Shown here: one piece after another, positions 8,897 through 17,179 of the stretch
How the letters are laid out: the number at the start of each line of letters is the position of its first letter
Position numbering within the stretch: position 1 is the first letter of the stretch
Assembly: GCF_000368045.1 (NCBI RefSeq)
Contig: NZ_KB849235.1
Location: 443,016 to 507,015 of the forward strand
Source: Acinetobacter johnsonii CIP 64.6
Lineage (GTDB): Bacteria; Pseudomonadota; Gammaproteobacteria; Pseudomonadales; Moraxellaceae
Reading direction: 5' to 3'
Length of the DNA stretch: 64,000 nucleotides
Made by a program: the position numbers and the translations under genes
Notes under the pieces: model-generated
Databases searched by the model: none
What the model was told of the DNA's origin: nothing
The model's input: only the letters and a program-made list of their open reading frames with translations

Positions 8897-9478
8897 TTAT
8901 AAAGAAGAAATTTCTCTCACATCCTCCACCAGCATTAACTCACACGCCCCATTTCCTGTGTCTGTCCGACTCAGTGAACTGCGCCACGTCCAACCATCAG
9001 CCGACTTAACTTCAACCAGTTGCCCTTTTAAATAAACCATGTCATCCACATCAATATCTGCAAGCTTTTGTGCAACAACTTTATTGGCTGGGATCAAATG
9101 CGTATTGGCACTACTCGAGGCAATGTCATTTACTGGAATGGGTGGATTGTTCTCATAACGCCAATAATACCAACGATTACTTTGTGTAATAGATAGTTGC
9201 TTGTAGACTTCAGGCTTCGCCATCTCGTTCCAACCCAAAGCAAAATCCACAGGACTCAGCTCTGCTTCACGACCCATCCTATAGTTTTCACGCGCCAACA
9301 CACGAAACTCTCCCGCATATGGTTCTAAGGAAGTAATTGTGTAGCCTTCAACTTGCTGTACATTTTCAATCGGTGAATATAACTCTAAACTTCTGCTTCC
9401 TTGCTCAGGCTTAAGCCAATATGTCCACAGCGCAAATGCCACAGCCAAAATAAGCAGCAGTTTAAAATAACCATTCAT
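8897..9478 (-). CDS. Conserved hypothetical protein with N-terminal membrane anchor
   Basis: A 193-residue protein with a hydrophobic N-terminus (residues 4-19, LLLILAVAFALWTYWL) that is a signal anchor or uncleaved signal peptide. A hydrophilic domain probably facing the periplasm follows. It has Trp/Tyr-rich segments (NRWYYWRYENNPP and DGWTWRSSLSRTDTG), a nucleotide composition like the core genes, and a good SD (AAGGATAAGGGA) directly before the ATG. It stands alone between the 8032-8820 gene and the divergent tol-pal cluster. I do not recognise the function. The region between 9479 and 9699 should hold both this promoter and that of ybgC. Confidence 0.75.
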   Translation of the reverse strand: MNGYFKLLLILAVAFALWTYWLKPEQGSRSLELYSPIENVQQVEGYTITSLEPYAGEFRVLARENYRMGREAELSPVDFALGWNEMAKPEVYKQLSITQSNRWYYWRYENNPPIPVNDIASSSANTHLIPANKVVAQKLADIDVDDMVYLKGQLVEVKSADGWTWRSSLSRTDTGNGACELMLVEDVREISSL

Positions 9479-9699
9479 TCCCTTATCCTTATATTTTTAT
9501 AGCCATACAGCGTTCAACTCCCCCAACAGTTATGAATCACAATATTTGACATCTTGTGCCATTGGAGTGAAATCTCATAATGCTAAACTGCGACGCATTA
9601 GTACTTTGACGTGCATCAATTTTAAGACCCTGTCCTTAAATATAAAAGCGCCAAGTCAATCTAAATCGACTCGTACAACTGGAAAAACGGAATACTCTC

Positions 9700-10107
9700 A
9701 TGGCGAATAAATTTGAATTCAACATTCGTGTCTATATTGAAGATACTGATGCAGGTGGCATTGTTTACCACGCCAATCATATTCGCTTTATGGAGCGTAC
9801 CCGTACTGAGTGGTTACGTGCTTCTGGTGTAGATCATTACTGGCATCAAAAAGACTATAACTTCGTTGTACACAAAATTAATGTGAAATATTCACGTCCA
9901 ATTTTAATGGATGATTTAATTACTGTTACAGCAAGTGTTGTTTCGTGTAAGGCTACGTCATTTGTGTTGCAACAAAATATTTATCGTGGTGAAATCATGC
10001 TTGCATCTGGTGAGGTCGAATTGGCATGTATCAGTTCAGAAATGAAACCACGTCGACTTCCCGATGAAATCCGCGAACTGATTCTAAAAGAATTAGGACA
10101 AGACTAA
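9700..10107 (+). CDS. ybgC: Tol-Pal system-associated acyl-CoA thioesterase
   Basis: A hotdog-fold thioesterase, the conserved first gene of tol-pal operons, which hydrolyses acyl-CoA or acyl-ACP and is thought to link to phospholipid metabolism. The 135-residue protein has the signature EDTDAGGIVYHANHIRFMERTRTEWLR near residues 12-38, with the catalytic Asp in DTDAGG and the His in YHANH. It lies 26 bases before tolQ in the same operon. Confidence 0.95.
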   Translation: MANKFEFNIRVYIEDTDAGGIVYHANHIRFMERTRTEWLRASGVDHYWHQKDYNFVVHKINVKYSRPILMDDLITVTASVVSCKATSFVLQQNIYRGEIMLASGEVELACISSEMKPRRLPDEIRELILKELGQD

Positions 10108-10133
10108 AAAAATTATTGGCACATGTAGTAACT

Positions 10134-10832
10134 ATGGCAACTCAACTCGAATCATCTCTTCAAGTTTCAGATCTAATATTACAAGCAAGCCCAGTCGTAC
10201 AACTGGTAATGCTGGCTTTACTTTTGGCCTCGCTGTTTAGCTGGTATCTGATTGCCAAGTTACACATGAGTTATAAAAAAGCACAGGCAGACGATGACCA
10301 TTTCCAAAAAATCTTTTGGTCGGGTGCTGAACTGAATACGCTATATAACAATGCGCAACTTAACTCCAAACGTGTCGGCCTTGAGGATATTTTTTATCAA
10401 GGTTTAGGCGAGTTTTTAAAACTCAAAAAACGCAATGCTGCTCCAGCACAAACCATTGAAGGCACAGAACGTATTTTACGCGTCGGTCTAAGTCGTGACC
10501 AAAGCCAACTTGAACAAGGCTTAGGTGCTTTGGCCAGCATTGGTTCTGTTGCCCCGTATGTTGGCTTATTTGGTACCGTTTGGGGCATCATGAATGCATT
10601 CATCGGTTTAGCAGACGTAGATCAAGTCACCCTTGCCACGGTTGCACCCGGTATTGCTGAAGCCCTCATTGCTACAGCGATTGGTTTATTTGCAGCGATT
10701 CCTGCGGTATTGGCATTTAACCATTACACCGGAAAAGGCGAAACAGTTTACTCCGATCGTGCTTTATTTGCAGAAGAAATGGTTGCGTTATTACAACGTC
10801 AGTCTTTGGGTGAAACTAAGGAACATGACTAA
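10134..10832 (+). CDS. tolQ: Tol-Pal system protein TolQ
   Basis: The inner-membrane proton-channel subunit of the Tol motor, homologous to ExbB and MotA. It works with TolR to energise TolA during cell constriction. The 232-residue product has three membrane segments: about 20-42 (VVQLVMLALLLASLFSWYLI), about 135-157 (GSVAPYVGLFGTVWGIMNAF) and about 168-192 (GIAEALIATAIGLFAAIPAVLAF). The last two are the conserved channel helices. I chose the ATG giving MATQLESS; a TTG at 10116 would add six residues, and neither has a strong SD. The stop overlaps the tolR start (TAATG). Confidence 0.95.
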   Translation: MATQLESSLQVSDLILQASPVVQLVMLALLLASLFSWYLIAKLHMSYKKAQADDDHFQKIFWSGAELNTLYNNAQLNSKRVGLEDIFYQGLGEFLKLKKRNAAPAQTIEGTERILRVGLSRDQSQLEQGLGALASIGSVAPYVGLFGTVWGIMNAFIGLADVDQVTLATVAPGIAEALIATAIGLFAAIPAVLAFNHYTGKGETVYSDRALFAEEMVALLQRQSLGETKEHD

Positions 10833-11284
10833 TGGCAATTCAACGTTCAGGACGCTTCGAGCGCATTAAGAAACCACTAAAAAGTGAGATGAACGTCGTC
10901 CCATATATTGACGTCATGCTCGTATTATTAGTGATTTTTATGGTCACCGCACCCATGATTACCAGCGGCATCAATGTCGATCTTCCTCAGGCCAATGGCA
11001 ACCCCATTGAATCAAAAGATGCACCTGCAATGGTCAGCTTAGATAAAGAAGGTCGCTATTTCCTTAAATATAAAACACACAGTTCAGCTGAACCTTTGGC
11101 TTTATCTGAATTGACCTCTATTTTAAGTGAAGCACAGCAACAAGCTCAGGCTGAAAATAAAACTTTAACCGTTGTTGTGGAAGGTGAACAGTCACGCTCT
11201 TATGGCGAAGTCATGTCGCTCATGAACAGCCTACAAGAAGCGGGTCTCAGCCAAGTTGGATTACTCACAGAGCCATTAAAGTAA
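10832..11284 (+). CDS. tolR: Tol-Pal system protein TolR
   Basis: A biopolymer transporter of the ExbD/TolR family: an inner-membrane protein with one helix whose Asp carries protons. At 150 residues it matches the family. A basic cytoplasmic N-terminus (RSGRFERIKKPLKSEMNVVP) precedes the transmembrane helix (YIDVMLVLLVIFMVTAPM, about 25-43) with the essential Asp in YIDVML. A periplasmic domain follows. The start overlaps the tolQ stop by one base, and tolA begins four bases after the stop, so translation is tightly coupled. Confidence 0.96.
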   Translation: MAIQRSGRFERIKKPLKSEMNVVPYIDVMLVLLVIFMVTAPMITSGINVDLPQANGNPIESKDAPAMVSLDKEGRYFLKYKTHSSAEPLALSELTSILSEAQQQAQAENKTLTVVVEGEQSRSYGEVMSLMNSLQEAGLSQVGLLTEPLK

Positions 11285-11287
11285 TTT

Positions 11288-12523
11288 ATGAAAGATTTTA
11301 AAAAGCCACCTTTTAAACAAAAAGCCATCGCGCTTGGATTTACCTTTGGTGTCCATGTGATTGCTGTTGTTGGCTTACTTTATCTTGGTATGAGTAAACC
11401 ACCAGAGCCACCGAAGCAAATTAGAACTGTGCTCATCAAACCTGAGGACTTAAAGCCTGTTACGCTTGAAGAAACAGAGTTTACTGAAACAGCGCATGAA
11501 AATGTAGCAAAAGAGGTCACACAAACTGCTCCGCCCGCTGTAGAGCCTGCACCTGTGATCCCAACTGCACCACCTATAACACCCGTTGTGCCAAAGGTCG
11601 ACACTCAAAAAGCAGCAGCGGATGCCAAAGCTGCTGAAGCGGCAACGCGTAAAGCAGAAATGCAAAAGCAGTTAGAGGCACGAGCGAAGGCTGAAGCTGA
11701 AAAACTACAAGCTCAGCAAGAACGTGCTGCTGCCCGTGCAGCGGAGCAAGCTAAAAATGCAGAGAAAGCCAAAACAGATGCAGCGGCGAAAGCCGAAGCA
11801 GATGCCAAACGCCGAGCAAACTTAGAAGCATTGAAAAAAGCAGAGGCAGTACAAAAAGCGAAGCTAGAGGCACAAAAGAAAGCGGATCTCGCTAAAAAGC
11901 AGAAGCAAGACGCTGATACAAAGGCCAAAGCAGATGCAGATAAAGCCAAGGCTGCCGCTGATGCAAAACGTAAAGCCGATGCAGACAAAGCGAAAGCCGC
12001 CGCTGATGTTAAAGCTAAAGCAGATGCTGCGAAGACCAAAGCTGACGCTGATGCGAAACGTAAAGCTGATGCTGATAAAGCTAAGGCAAATGCTGATGCA
12101 AAAGCCAAAGCTGATTCCGAAAAAGCCAAGGCTGCCGCTGATGCAAAACGTAAAGCTGATGCTGAAGCGAAAGAGCGTGCGGCTGAAGAAGCACGTGCTT
12201 CATCTGCAAAACAAGCTGCCGAAGAAGCCGCGCAAAAGAAAGCAGAAGCAAAGCAAATTGCTTCAACGGCTAAGCGCGACTTTGAGAATAAAATTAAGCG
12301 TGCTTGGGATACCCCAGCAGGTTCAACGGGTAAAACCGCGACTGCACGTGTCACGCTTTCGGATAGTGGTGCTGTACGATCTGTGCTCGTAAGCTCCAGT
12401 GACCCTGACATGAAAGCCAGCGTCGAAGCAGCTGTTCGTTCTGCTGCACCCTATCCAATGCCTTCAGATCCAGAAGCGCGCCGGCAAGCACAAAGCTTTA
12501 CCTCATCCTTTACTGCAAAATAA
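11288..12523 (+). CDS. tolA: Cell envelope integrity protein TolA
   Basis: TolA spans the periplasm and couples the TolQR motor to Pal and the outer membrane. The 411-residue protein has a short cytoplasmic N-terminus, a membrane helix near 14-34 (ALGFTFGVHVIAVVGLLYLG) and a Pro-rich stretch (about 65-100). A very long Ala/Lys/Asp helical stalk (about 105-330, domain II) follows, then the globular C-terminal domain III (SGAVRSVLVSSSDPDMKASV). Domain II is built from recurring A-K-A-D-A-D-K units, so the DNA is internally repetitive. A large antisense frame across the stalk is only a composition artefact. A terminator follows, separating the operon from tolB. Confidence 0.95.
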   Translation: MKDFKKPPFKQKAIALGFTFGVHVIAVVGLLYLGMSKPPEPPKQIRTVLIKPEDLKPVTLEETEFTETAHENVAKEVTQTAPPAVEPAPVIPTAPPITPVVPKVDTQKAAADAKAAEAATRKAEMQKQLEARAKAEAEKLQAQQERAAARAAEQAKNAEKAKTDAAAKAEADAKRRANLEALKKAEAVQKAKLEAQKKADLAKKQKQDADTKAKADADKAKAAADAKRKADADKAKAAADVKAKADAAKTKADADAKRKADADKAKANADAKAKADSEKAKAAADAKRKADAEAKERAAEEARASSAKQAAEEAAQKKAEAKQIASTAKRDFENKIKRAWDTPAGSTGKTATARVTLSDSGAVRSVLVSSSDPDMKASVEAAVRSAAPYPMPSDPEARRQAQSFTSSFTAK

Positions 12524-12527
12524 CCCA

Positions 12528-12558
12528 AATCCCTCTGAACAGTCAGGGGGATTTTTTT
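12528..12558 (+). terminator. Terminator after tolA
   Basis: AATCCCTCTGA pairs with TCAGGGGGATT across a four-base loop and is followed by a T-run. It splits ybgC-tolQRA from tolB-pal. Confidence 0.85.
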
Positions 12559-12880
12559 AGCCTAAATCTCAGTACTTTTATATACTCAAATAACTTATTT
12601 TATATACGTTTAATCTGTTTTAGCTTTCAATAACAATCCGTGCAATATCTTTAATTTCAGTCGATATTGCACTCCATATAAGCAAATCGCCACTCCCCCC
12701 TTATCACACATATCTACCTATGCGTTTTTGCATTTACGCTTCAACGACTTAATTCTTACTCATTTTTCACAGTGTTATAACAGATCAGTCATAATTTCAT
12801 GCTTTTAATATTAGAAAATCATGCCATTATGTAGAACAATTAAACCCACAATAAAAGCCGTTTGTTTGAGTAAATAACGA
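12559..12880 (+). promoter_or_regulatory. tolB leader with candidate promoter
   Basis: About 320 bases without a gene. The best sigma-70-like pair is TTCACA (12766-12771) and CATAAT (12790-12795) with an 18-base spacer. A 10-base palindrome TGTTATAACA (12773-12782) sits inside that spacer where a regulator could bind. The rest is AT-rich and featureless. Confidence 0.4.
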
Positions 12881-14167
12881 ATGATGGAAATGACGCGTAA
12901 ACACCTTCTTAGCCTAGCCATTTTAACTGCTTTCAGCCCAGTCTTAGTGACTCAAGCGCATGCTCAGCTTCATTTAGAAATTGCAAAAGCACCTGAAGAA
13001 GCGCCTAAAATTGCAATCGTACCTTTTAGCAATGACAGTAGCCTCTATCCCATTATTGAAACGGATTTAAACCGCTCAGGGAAATTTACCAGCGCTTCAA
13101 AAAATTTACCTGCAACCGCCAGCATGAATAATCCGAACGCAGCCAACTGGCAGGCTGCAGGTGTTCCATATGTCGTTACAGGAACAGTAAAAACCACTGA
13201 AAATGGTAGCTACGAGGTTCATTACCAACTGTATGATGTCCAAAAACAACAATATCTTTTAAATGAATTATTAACTGTTCCAGCATCACGCGTTCGTTCT
13301 GCTGCACACATGATTAGTGATGCCATTTATCAAGCATTAACTGGTATTCCAGGAGACTTTAGCGGTCGTATTGCTTATGTGCTACGTAATCCAGCTACAC
13401 CGGAACAACGCTATACACTACAAATCGCGGATACTGATGGTGAGCAACCACGTACAATTTTAACGTCACGCGATCCAATTTTATCGCCTGCTTGGACACC
13501 AGATGCCAAGAAAATTGCTTATGTTTCATTTGAAACCAAACGCCCTGCAATTTATGTCCAAGACCTTTCGACAGGTGCGCGTGAAAAGCTTGCTAGCTTC
13601 CGTGGTCTAAATGGCGCACCAAGCTTCTCTCCAGATGGGAAAAGTATGTTGTTCACCGCTTCTATGCATGGCAACCCAGAAATTTACCAAATGAACTTGG
13701 AAACCCGTCAACTGCAACGTATGACCAATGACAGTGCTATTGATACTGAAGCACGTTATGCACCAGATGGTAAGTCATTTATCTTTACTTCTGACCGGGG
13801 TGGTTCTGCACAAATTTACCGTTATGACTTGGCAAATAGCAGTTATAACCGCCTGACCTTCCGTGGCGCATTCAATGCACGTGGTACGCTCAGTGCCGAT
13901 GGCAAAAAGCTGGCACTGGTCCACCGCCCAAGCGGTAGTAACTATAAAGTCGCTATTCAAGATTTAAACTCAAGTGTTACAAATATTTTAACGCCAACCA
14001 GTTTGGATGAGTCACCAAGTTTTTCCCCAAATGGGCAGATGGTGGTCTATGCAACGCGTGAAGGTTCACGTGGTTTGTTATCGATCATGTCACTGGATGG
14101 CCGTTTCCGTATGAATTTACCAAGTGAACAAGGTGAAGTCCGTGAACCCGCTTGGGCACCCAAATAA
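12881..14167 (+). CDS. tolB: Tol-Pal system beta-propeller protein TolB
   Basis: Periplasmic TolB binds Pal and competes with TolA and other partners. The 428-residue protein starts with a signal peptide (basic TRKHLLSLAILTAF, cleavage after AHA near residue 28). A TolB N-terminal alpha/beta domain (KIAIVPFSNDSS) follows, then a six-bladed propeller of WD40-like TolB/PD40 repeats with recurrent SPDGK, APDGK and SADGK motifs (about 195-425). The first of two adjacent ATGs is used; a start at MTRKH three codons later would also give a signal peptide. pal lies 52 bases downstream, with a palindrome AATGACTAGTCATT (14175-14188) between them. Confidence 0.96.
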   Translation: MMEMTRKHLLSLAILTAFSPVLVTQAHAQLHLEIAKAPEEAPKIAIVPFSNDSSLYPIIETDLNRSGKFTSASKNLPATASMNNPNAANWQAAGVPYVVTGTVKTTENGSYEVHYQLYDVQKQQYLLNELLTVPASRVRSAAHMISDAIYQALTGIPGDFSGRIAYVLRNPATPEQRYTLQIADTDGEQPRTILTSRDPILSPAWTPDAKKIAYVSFETKRPAIYVQDLSTGAREKLASFRGLNGAPSFSPDGKSMLFTASMHGNPEIYQMNLETRQLQRMTNDSAIDTEARYAPDGKSFIFTSDRGGSAQIYRYDLANSSYNRLTFRGAFNARGTLSADGKKLALVHRPSGSNYKVAIQDLNSSVTNILTPTSLDESPSFSPNGQMVVYATREGSRGLLSIMSLDGRFRMNLPSEQGEVREPAWAPK

Positions 14168-14219
14168 CTTTTTTAATGACTAGTCATTTAATAATCATCA
14201 ATTTTCATGGAGATGAAGA

Positions 14220-14789
14220 ATGAAATCGATCAAACTTTTAGCCCTTCCAATCTTAGCGACTGCTCTTGTAGTTACAGGATGTGCGAGCCGCAAACCCGCT
14301 GCGACAATTGAAGCGGGTCAAAACCCAAATGGTTCAACCACAGTCAATACTCAAGGTCTAAGTGAAGATGCTGCTTTAAATGCACAAAATCTTGCAGGTG
14401 CATCGGCAAAAGGCGTAACTGAAGCCAACAAAGCATTTTTAGCAAAACGCGTTGTGCATTTTGACTATGACAGTAGCGACCTCAGCAATGATGATTACCA
14501 AACGCTACAAGCTCATGCGCAGTTCTTAATGGCAAATGCAAATTCGCGTGTGGCGTTAACAGGTCATACCGATGAGCGCGGTACACGTGAATACAATATG
14601 GCATTGGGTGAGCGCCGTGCCAAGGCGGTTGAAAGTTTCTTAATCACCACAGGTGTGAGTCCAAACCAACTTGAAGCCGTTAGTTATGGTAAAGAAATGC
14701 CAATCAATGCAGGCCATGACGAAAATGCATGGAAAGAAAACCGTCGCGTAGAAATTAACTACGAAGCAGTTCCACCACTTTTAAAATAA
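14220..14789 (+). CDS. pal: Peptidoglycan-associated lipoprotein Pal
   Basis: An outer-membrane lipoprotein that anchors the envelope to peptidoglycan and is the Tol target. The 189-residue protein has a lipoprotein signal peptide with lipobox VTGC (acylated Cys at residue 21) and a flexible linker. The OmpA-C peptidoglycan-binding domain follows (VVHFDYDSSDLSN, then GHTDERGTREYNMALGERRA, with the Asp and Arg that bind diaminopimelate). A strong SD (GGAGATGAAGA) precedes the ATG. A terminator follows directly. Confidence 0.97.
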   Translation: MKSIKLLALPILATALVVTGCASRKPAATIEAGQNPNGSTTVNTQGLSEDAALNAQNLAGASAKGVTEANKAFLAKRVVHFDYDSSDLSNDDYQTLQAHAQFLMANANSRVALTGHTDERGTREYNMALGERRAKAVESFLITTGVSPNQLEAVSYGKEMPINAGHDENAWKENRRVEINYEAVPPLLK

Positions 14790-14810
14790 TGCTGGTATTA
14801 CAACTGAAAT

Positions 14811-14845
14811 AAAAAAAGCGCTCCTTTCGATGAGCGCTTTTTTTA
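14811..14845. terminator. Bidirectional terminator between pal and the 14850-15050 gene
   Basis: AAAAAAAGCGCTC and GAGCGCTTTTTTT form a long stem with A- and T-runs on both sides, between convergent genes. Confidence 0.9.
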
Positions 14846-14849
14846 TGAC

Positions 14850-15050
14850 TTAAACTTGTACAGGCTTGGGATTTTCATCAGATTCTTCAGCATGTTGCAT
14901 AGATTCAATCATGTCATGTTTATTGAACTTTTTATACTCAGCTTTTGCTTCGTAGTCTTTCCACGCTTTTTTTACGCTATCGTCTGAAATATCATCTAAG
15001 TTAATCCCTTCGCTCGGCGTTGGAGTCGCATCAAATTTTTGCGTTGTCAT
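14850..15050 (-). CDS. Small acidic hypothetical protein
   Basis: A 66-residue, charged, soluble protein (MTTQKFDATPTPSEGINLDD, then DISDDSVKKAWKDYEAKAEY) with no signal or membrane segment. The start at 15050 is supported by a clear SD, TAGGAG, nine bases upstream. The longer frame reaching 15314 runs into fbp and the upstream part does not look like protein. I know no function. It is convergent with pal and divergent from fbp. Confidence 0.75.
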   Translation of the reverse strand: MTTQKFDATPTPSEGINLDDISDDSVKKAWKDYEAKAEYKKFNKHDMIESMQHAEESDENPKPVQV

Positions 15051-15133
15051 TGTTGTGCTCCTATTTTTACCTGATATTCCTTCCATCAACATAGCACTTT
15101 CCACAAGACTTGCAAGGGTAAAATCGCAGCAAA

Positions 15134-15176
15134 TAGTCGAGTTTAATTGTTCTTTTGTCTCGTTCTCGACTAAAAT
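15134..15176 (+). promoter_or_regulatory. Candidate fbp promoter framed by an inverted repeat
   Basis: TTGTTC (15147-15152) and TAAAAT (15171-15176) are 18 bases apart, giving a plausible sigma-70 promoter for fbp. An exact inverted repeat, TAGTCGAG (15134-15141) and CTCGACTA (15165-15172), overlaps both elements, as an operator would. Confidence 0.4.
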
Positions 15177-15231
15177 ATAGCGCAATGTTGATTTTGTTAC
15201 GTATTCAAGTTTTAGTGGAGTCCTCCCCCTT

Positions 15232-16206
15232 ATGTCATATCTCAATCTGTCCCAATTTTTAGAACAACAAATGGGAAATCTTACGCCTGAATTGGCACAA
15301 GTGATTAGCACCATTGCTGCTACTTGCCAAACTATCGATCAAGCTTTACAAAAAGGCGCTTTAGCAGGTGTTTTAGGTAGCGCACAGCATGAAAACGTGC
15401 AAGGTGAAGAACAGAAAAAACTGGATGTGATTTCAAATGATTATTTGATTGATGCTCTAAAAGTTCACCCACAAGTTGGTGGCTTAGCGTCTGAAGAATT
15501 GGATGAATTCACGCCAGCTCAAGAAAATGGCAAATATTTAGTTTTATTTGACCCACTTGATGGTTCAAGCAACATCGACATCAATATGTGTGTGGGTACT
15601 ATTTTCTCAATCTTGCCTGCAAAAAATGCAGTGACACAAGCTGAAGACTTTATGCAAGCAGGCAACCAGCAAGTTGCTGCGGGTTATGTACTTTATGGCC
15701 CATCAACCATGTTGGCACTAACAGTCGGCGCAGGTACGGTGTTCTTTACCTTTGACCCAGAAACTCAACAATTCTTGCTCACCTCTGAAAATATTCAAGT
15801 GGCAGTAGATACCAAAGAATATGCCATTAACTCATCAAACCAACGCCACTGGGAAAACCCAGTAAAACGTTATATTGAAGAACTTCTCGCAGGTAAAACA
15901 GGTCCACGTGAGAAAGACTTCAATATGCGTTGGGTGGCTTGTATGGTGGGCGACATTCACCGTATTCTTTGCCGTAGCGGGATTTTCATGTATCCATACG
16001 ACCTCAAAGATCCGAAAAAAGCAGGTCGCCTACGTTTAATGTATGAAGCAAACCCTATGAGTATGCTAATTGAACAAGCTGGCGGTGCATCTACAACGGG
16101 TCGCGTTCGTATTTTAGACATCGAACCAACTGACCTACACCAACGTGTCCCTGTTATTATTGGTTCTAAAAACGAAGTCGATTTAGTGACTGGCTACCAC
16201 AACTAA
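15232..16206 (+). CDS. fbp: Class I fructose-1,6-bisphosphatase
   Basis: Hydrolyses fructose 1,6-bisphosphate to fructose 6-phosphate, the committed step of gluconeogenesis, which matters in organisms that live on organic acids. The 324-residue protein is close to the family's length. The metal-binding motif DPLDGSSNID lies at residues 107-116, the substrate region is near 255-275 (GRLRLMYEANPMSMLIEQAGG), and the C-terminus is typical (HQRVPVIIGSKNEV). It has its own leader with an inverted repeat over the likely promoter. An intercistronic hairpin and the RNA methyltransferase gene follow. Confidence 0.97.
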   Translation: MSYLNLSQFLEQQMGNLTPELAQVISTIAATCQTIDQALQKGALAGVLGSAQHENVQGEEQKKLDVISNDYLIDALKVHPQVGGLASEELDEFTPAQENGKYLVLFDPLDGSSNIDINMCVGTIFSILPAKNAVTQAEDFMQAGNQQVAAGYVLYGPSTMLALTVGAGTVFFTFDPETQQFLLTSENIQVAVDTKEYAINSSNQRHWENPVKRYIEELLAGKTGPREKDFNMRWVACMVGDIHRILCRSGIFMYPYDLKDPKKAGRLRLMYEANPMSMLIEQAGGASTTGRVRILDIEPTDLHQRVPVIIGSKNEVDLVTGYHN

Positions 16207-16215
16207 TTTTTTTAA

Positions 16216-16247
16216 ATGCGCATAGCCATCTGACGCGTTATGCGCAT
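16216..16247 (+). other. Intercistronic hairpin between fbp and the methyltransferase
   Basis: A perfect 9-bp inverted repeat, ATGCGCATA and TATGCGCAT, with a 14-base loop. There is no T-run, so it is probably not a terminator. It ends 11 bases before the next ATG, which has no clear SD. It may affect RNA stability or translation. Confidence 0.45.
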
Positions 16248-16258
16248 GAGTCTCCTCC

Positions 16259-17035
16259 ATGTCGATTATTTTCCTTGAATCAAAAGACAACCCAAAGATT
16301 AAACATCTCCGTGGTTTAATAGAGCAAAGTAGCTACCGTAAAAAGCAAGGTCAAACTGTGCTTGAAGGGACACACTTAGGCTTAGCTTGGGTTGAAAAAA
16401 AGAAGAAACTCAATTCTATTTTCACCACTGAAAATGCACTCGAACACCCTGATATTTGCGATATTCTAGATGAATATGAGGGTGCTGTTTTTGTCATTGC
16501 TGAAAGCCTATATCGTGACTTAAGCACATTAGGAACGACTTTACCCTTCTTGGCAGTTGTAGACTTACCAAGTTCAAGCCAAAGTGTAGACTTTAGCTTA
16601 GATACCTTGATTTTGGAAAACATTCAAGATCCAGGCAATGTAGGTACACTACTCCGCTCTGCTGCTGCAGCGGGTATTAAGCAAGTTATTTGTACCAAAG
16701 GTTCTGCTGCACTCTGGTCACCACGTGTATTACGCGCAGGCATGGGTGCACACTTCTCACTCAACACCTATGAAAACGTTGCCATCGAAGATGTACTCGA
16801 ACGCTTTGAAATTCCAGTGTATGTAACCAGCTCACATCAGGCTGAAAGTTTATATCAAAAAGATTTAACACAAGCTTGTGTCTGGATCTTAGGCAATGAA
16901 GGCCAAGGAGTTTCTGACTTTGCTTTAGCACATGCTCAAGCACTGAGCATCCCACAGCCCGGTGGCCAAGAATCTCTCAATGTCGCTATTGCGGGTTCAA
17001 TCTGCTTTTTTGAAATGGTACGACAACGACTTTAA
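16259..17035 (+). CDS. TrmH/SpoU-family RNA 2'-O-methyltransferase
   Basis: An SPOUT-class methyltransferase that probably methylates a ribose in rRNA or tRNA using S-adenosylmethionine. The 258-residue protein has an N-terminal substrate-binding domain (KDNPKIKHLRGLIEQSSYRK, then TVLEGTHL). A C-terminal SpoU knot domain has motif 1 (ILENIQDPGNVGTLLRSAAA), motif 2 (ILGNEGQGVS) and motif 3 (IPQPGGQESLNVAIAGSI). The family includes RlmB-like enzymes, but the exact target base cannot be read from the sequence. It may be co-transcribed with fbp. Confidence 0.9.
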   Translation: MSIIFLESKDNPKIKHLRGLIEQSSYRKKQGQTVLEGTHLGLAWVEKKKKLNSIFTTENALEHPDICDILDEYEGAVFVIAESLYRDLSTLGTTLPFLAVVDLPSSSQSVDFSLDTLILENIQDPGNVGTLLRSAAAAGIKQVICTKGSAALWSPRVLRAGMGAHFSLNTYENVAIEDVLERFEIPVYVTSSHQAESLYQKDLTQACVWILGNEGQGVSDFALAHAQALSIPQPGGQESLNVAIAGSICFFEMVRQRL

Positions 17036-17146
17036 AATCGTTAAGTTATATTAACTAAAGTCGGCTCAGCAGAAAAAATAGATTACACTAGACAAAATAA
17101 TTACTTGTGTTGTCAACCAAACCATTATTTCCAACGTTATAAGCAC

Positions 17147-17179
17147 ATGATCGAGGAAATAATGGTGGGTATCCGATGA
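17147..17179 (+). other. Possible leader peptide overlapping the sigma-factor start
   Basis: A short frame reads MIEEIMVGIR and stops at the TGA 17177-17179, which overlaps the sigma-factor ATG (17176-17178) as ATGA. The internal ATG at 17162 has a good SD (GAGGAAAT) immediately upstream, better than that of the sigma gene itself. Translation of the leader could therefore control re-initiation on the sigma gene. It is only 5-10 codons and could be chance. Confidence 0.3.

Noticed and set aside
11900..12180. Possible CRISPR-like spaced repeats
   Set aside because: The repeats are in-frame coding units of the TolA stalk with no unique spacers of constant length; no CRISPR array is present in the window.
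11713..12411. A 232-residue open frame antisense to tolA
   Set aside because: Its Ala/Ser/Phe-rich sequence is the mirror of the Ala/Lys repeat codons of TolA domain II; there is no ribosome binding site and no family resemblance.
15051..15314. N-terminal extension of the small acidic gene at 14850-15050
   Set aside because: The extension overlaps the fbp coding start, has no protein-like pattern, and a strong SD supports the shorter start.
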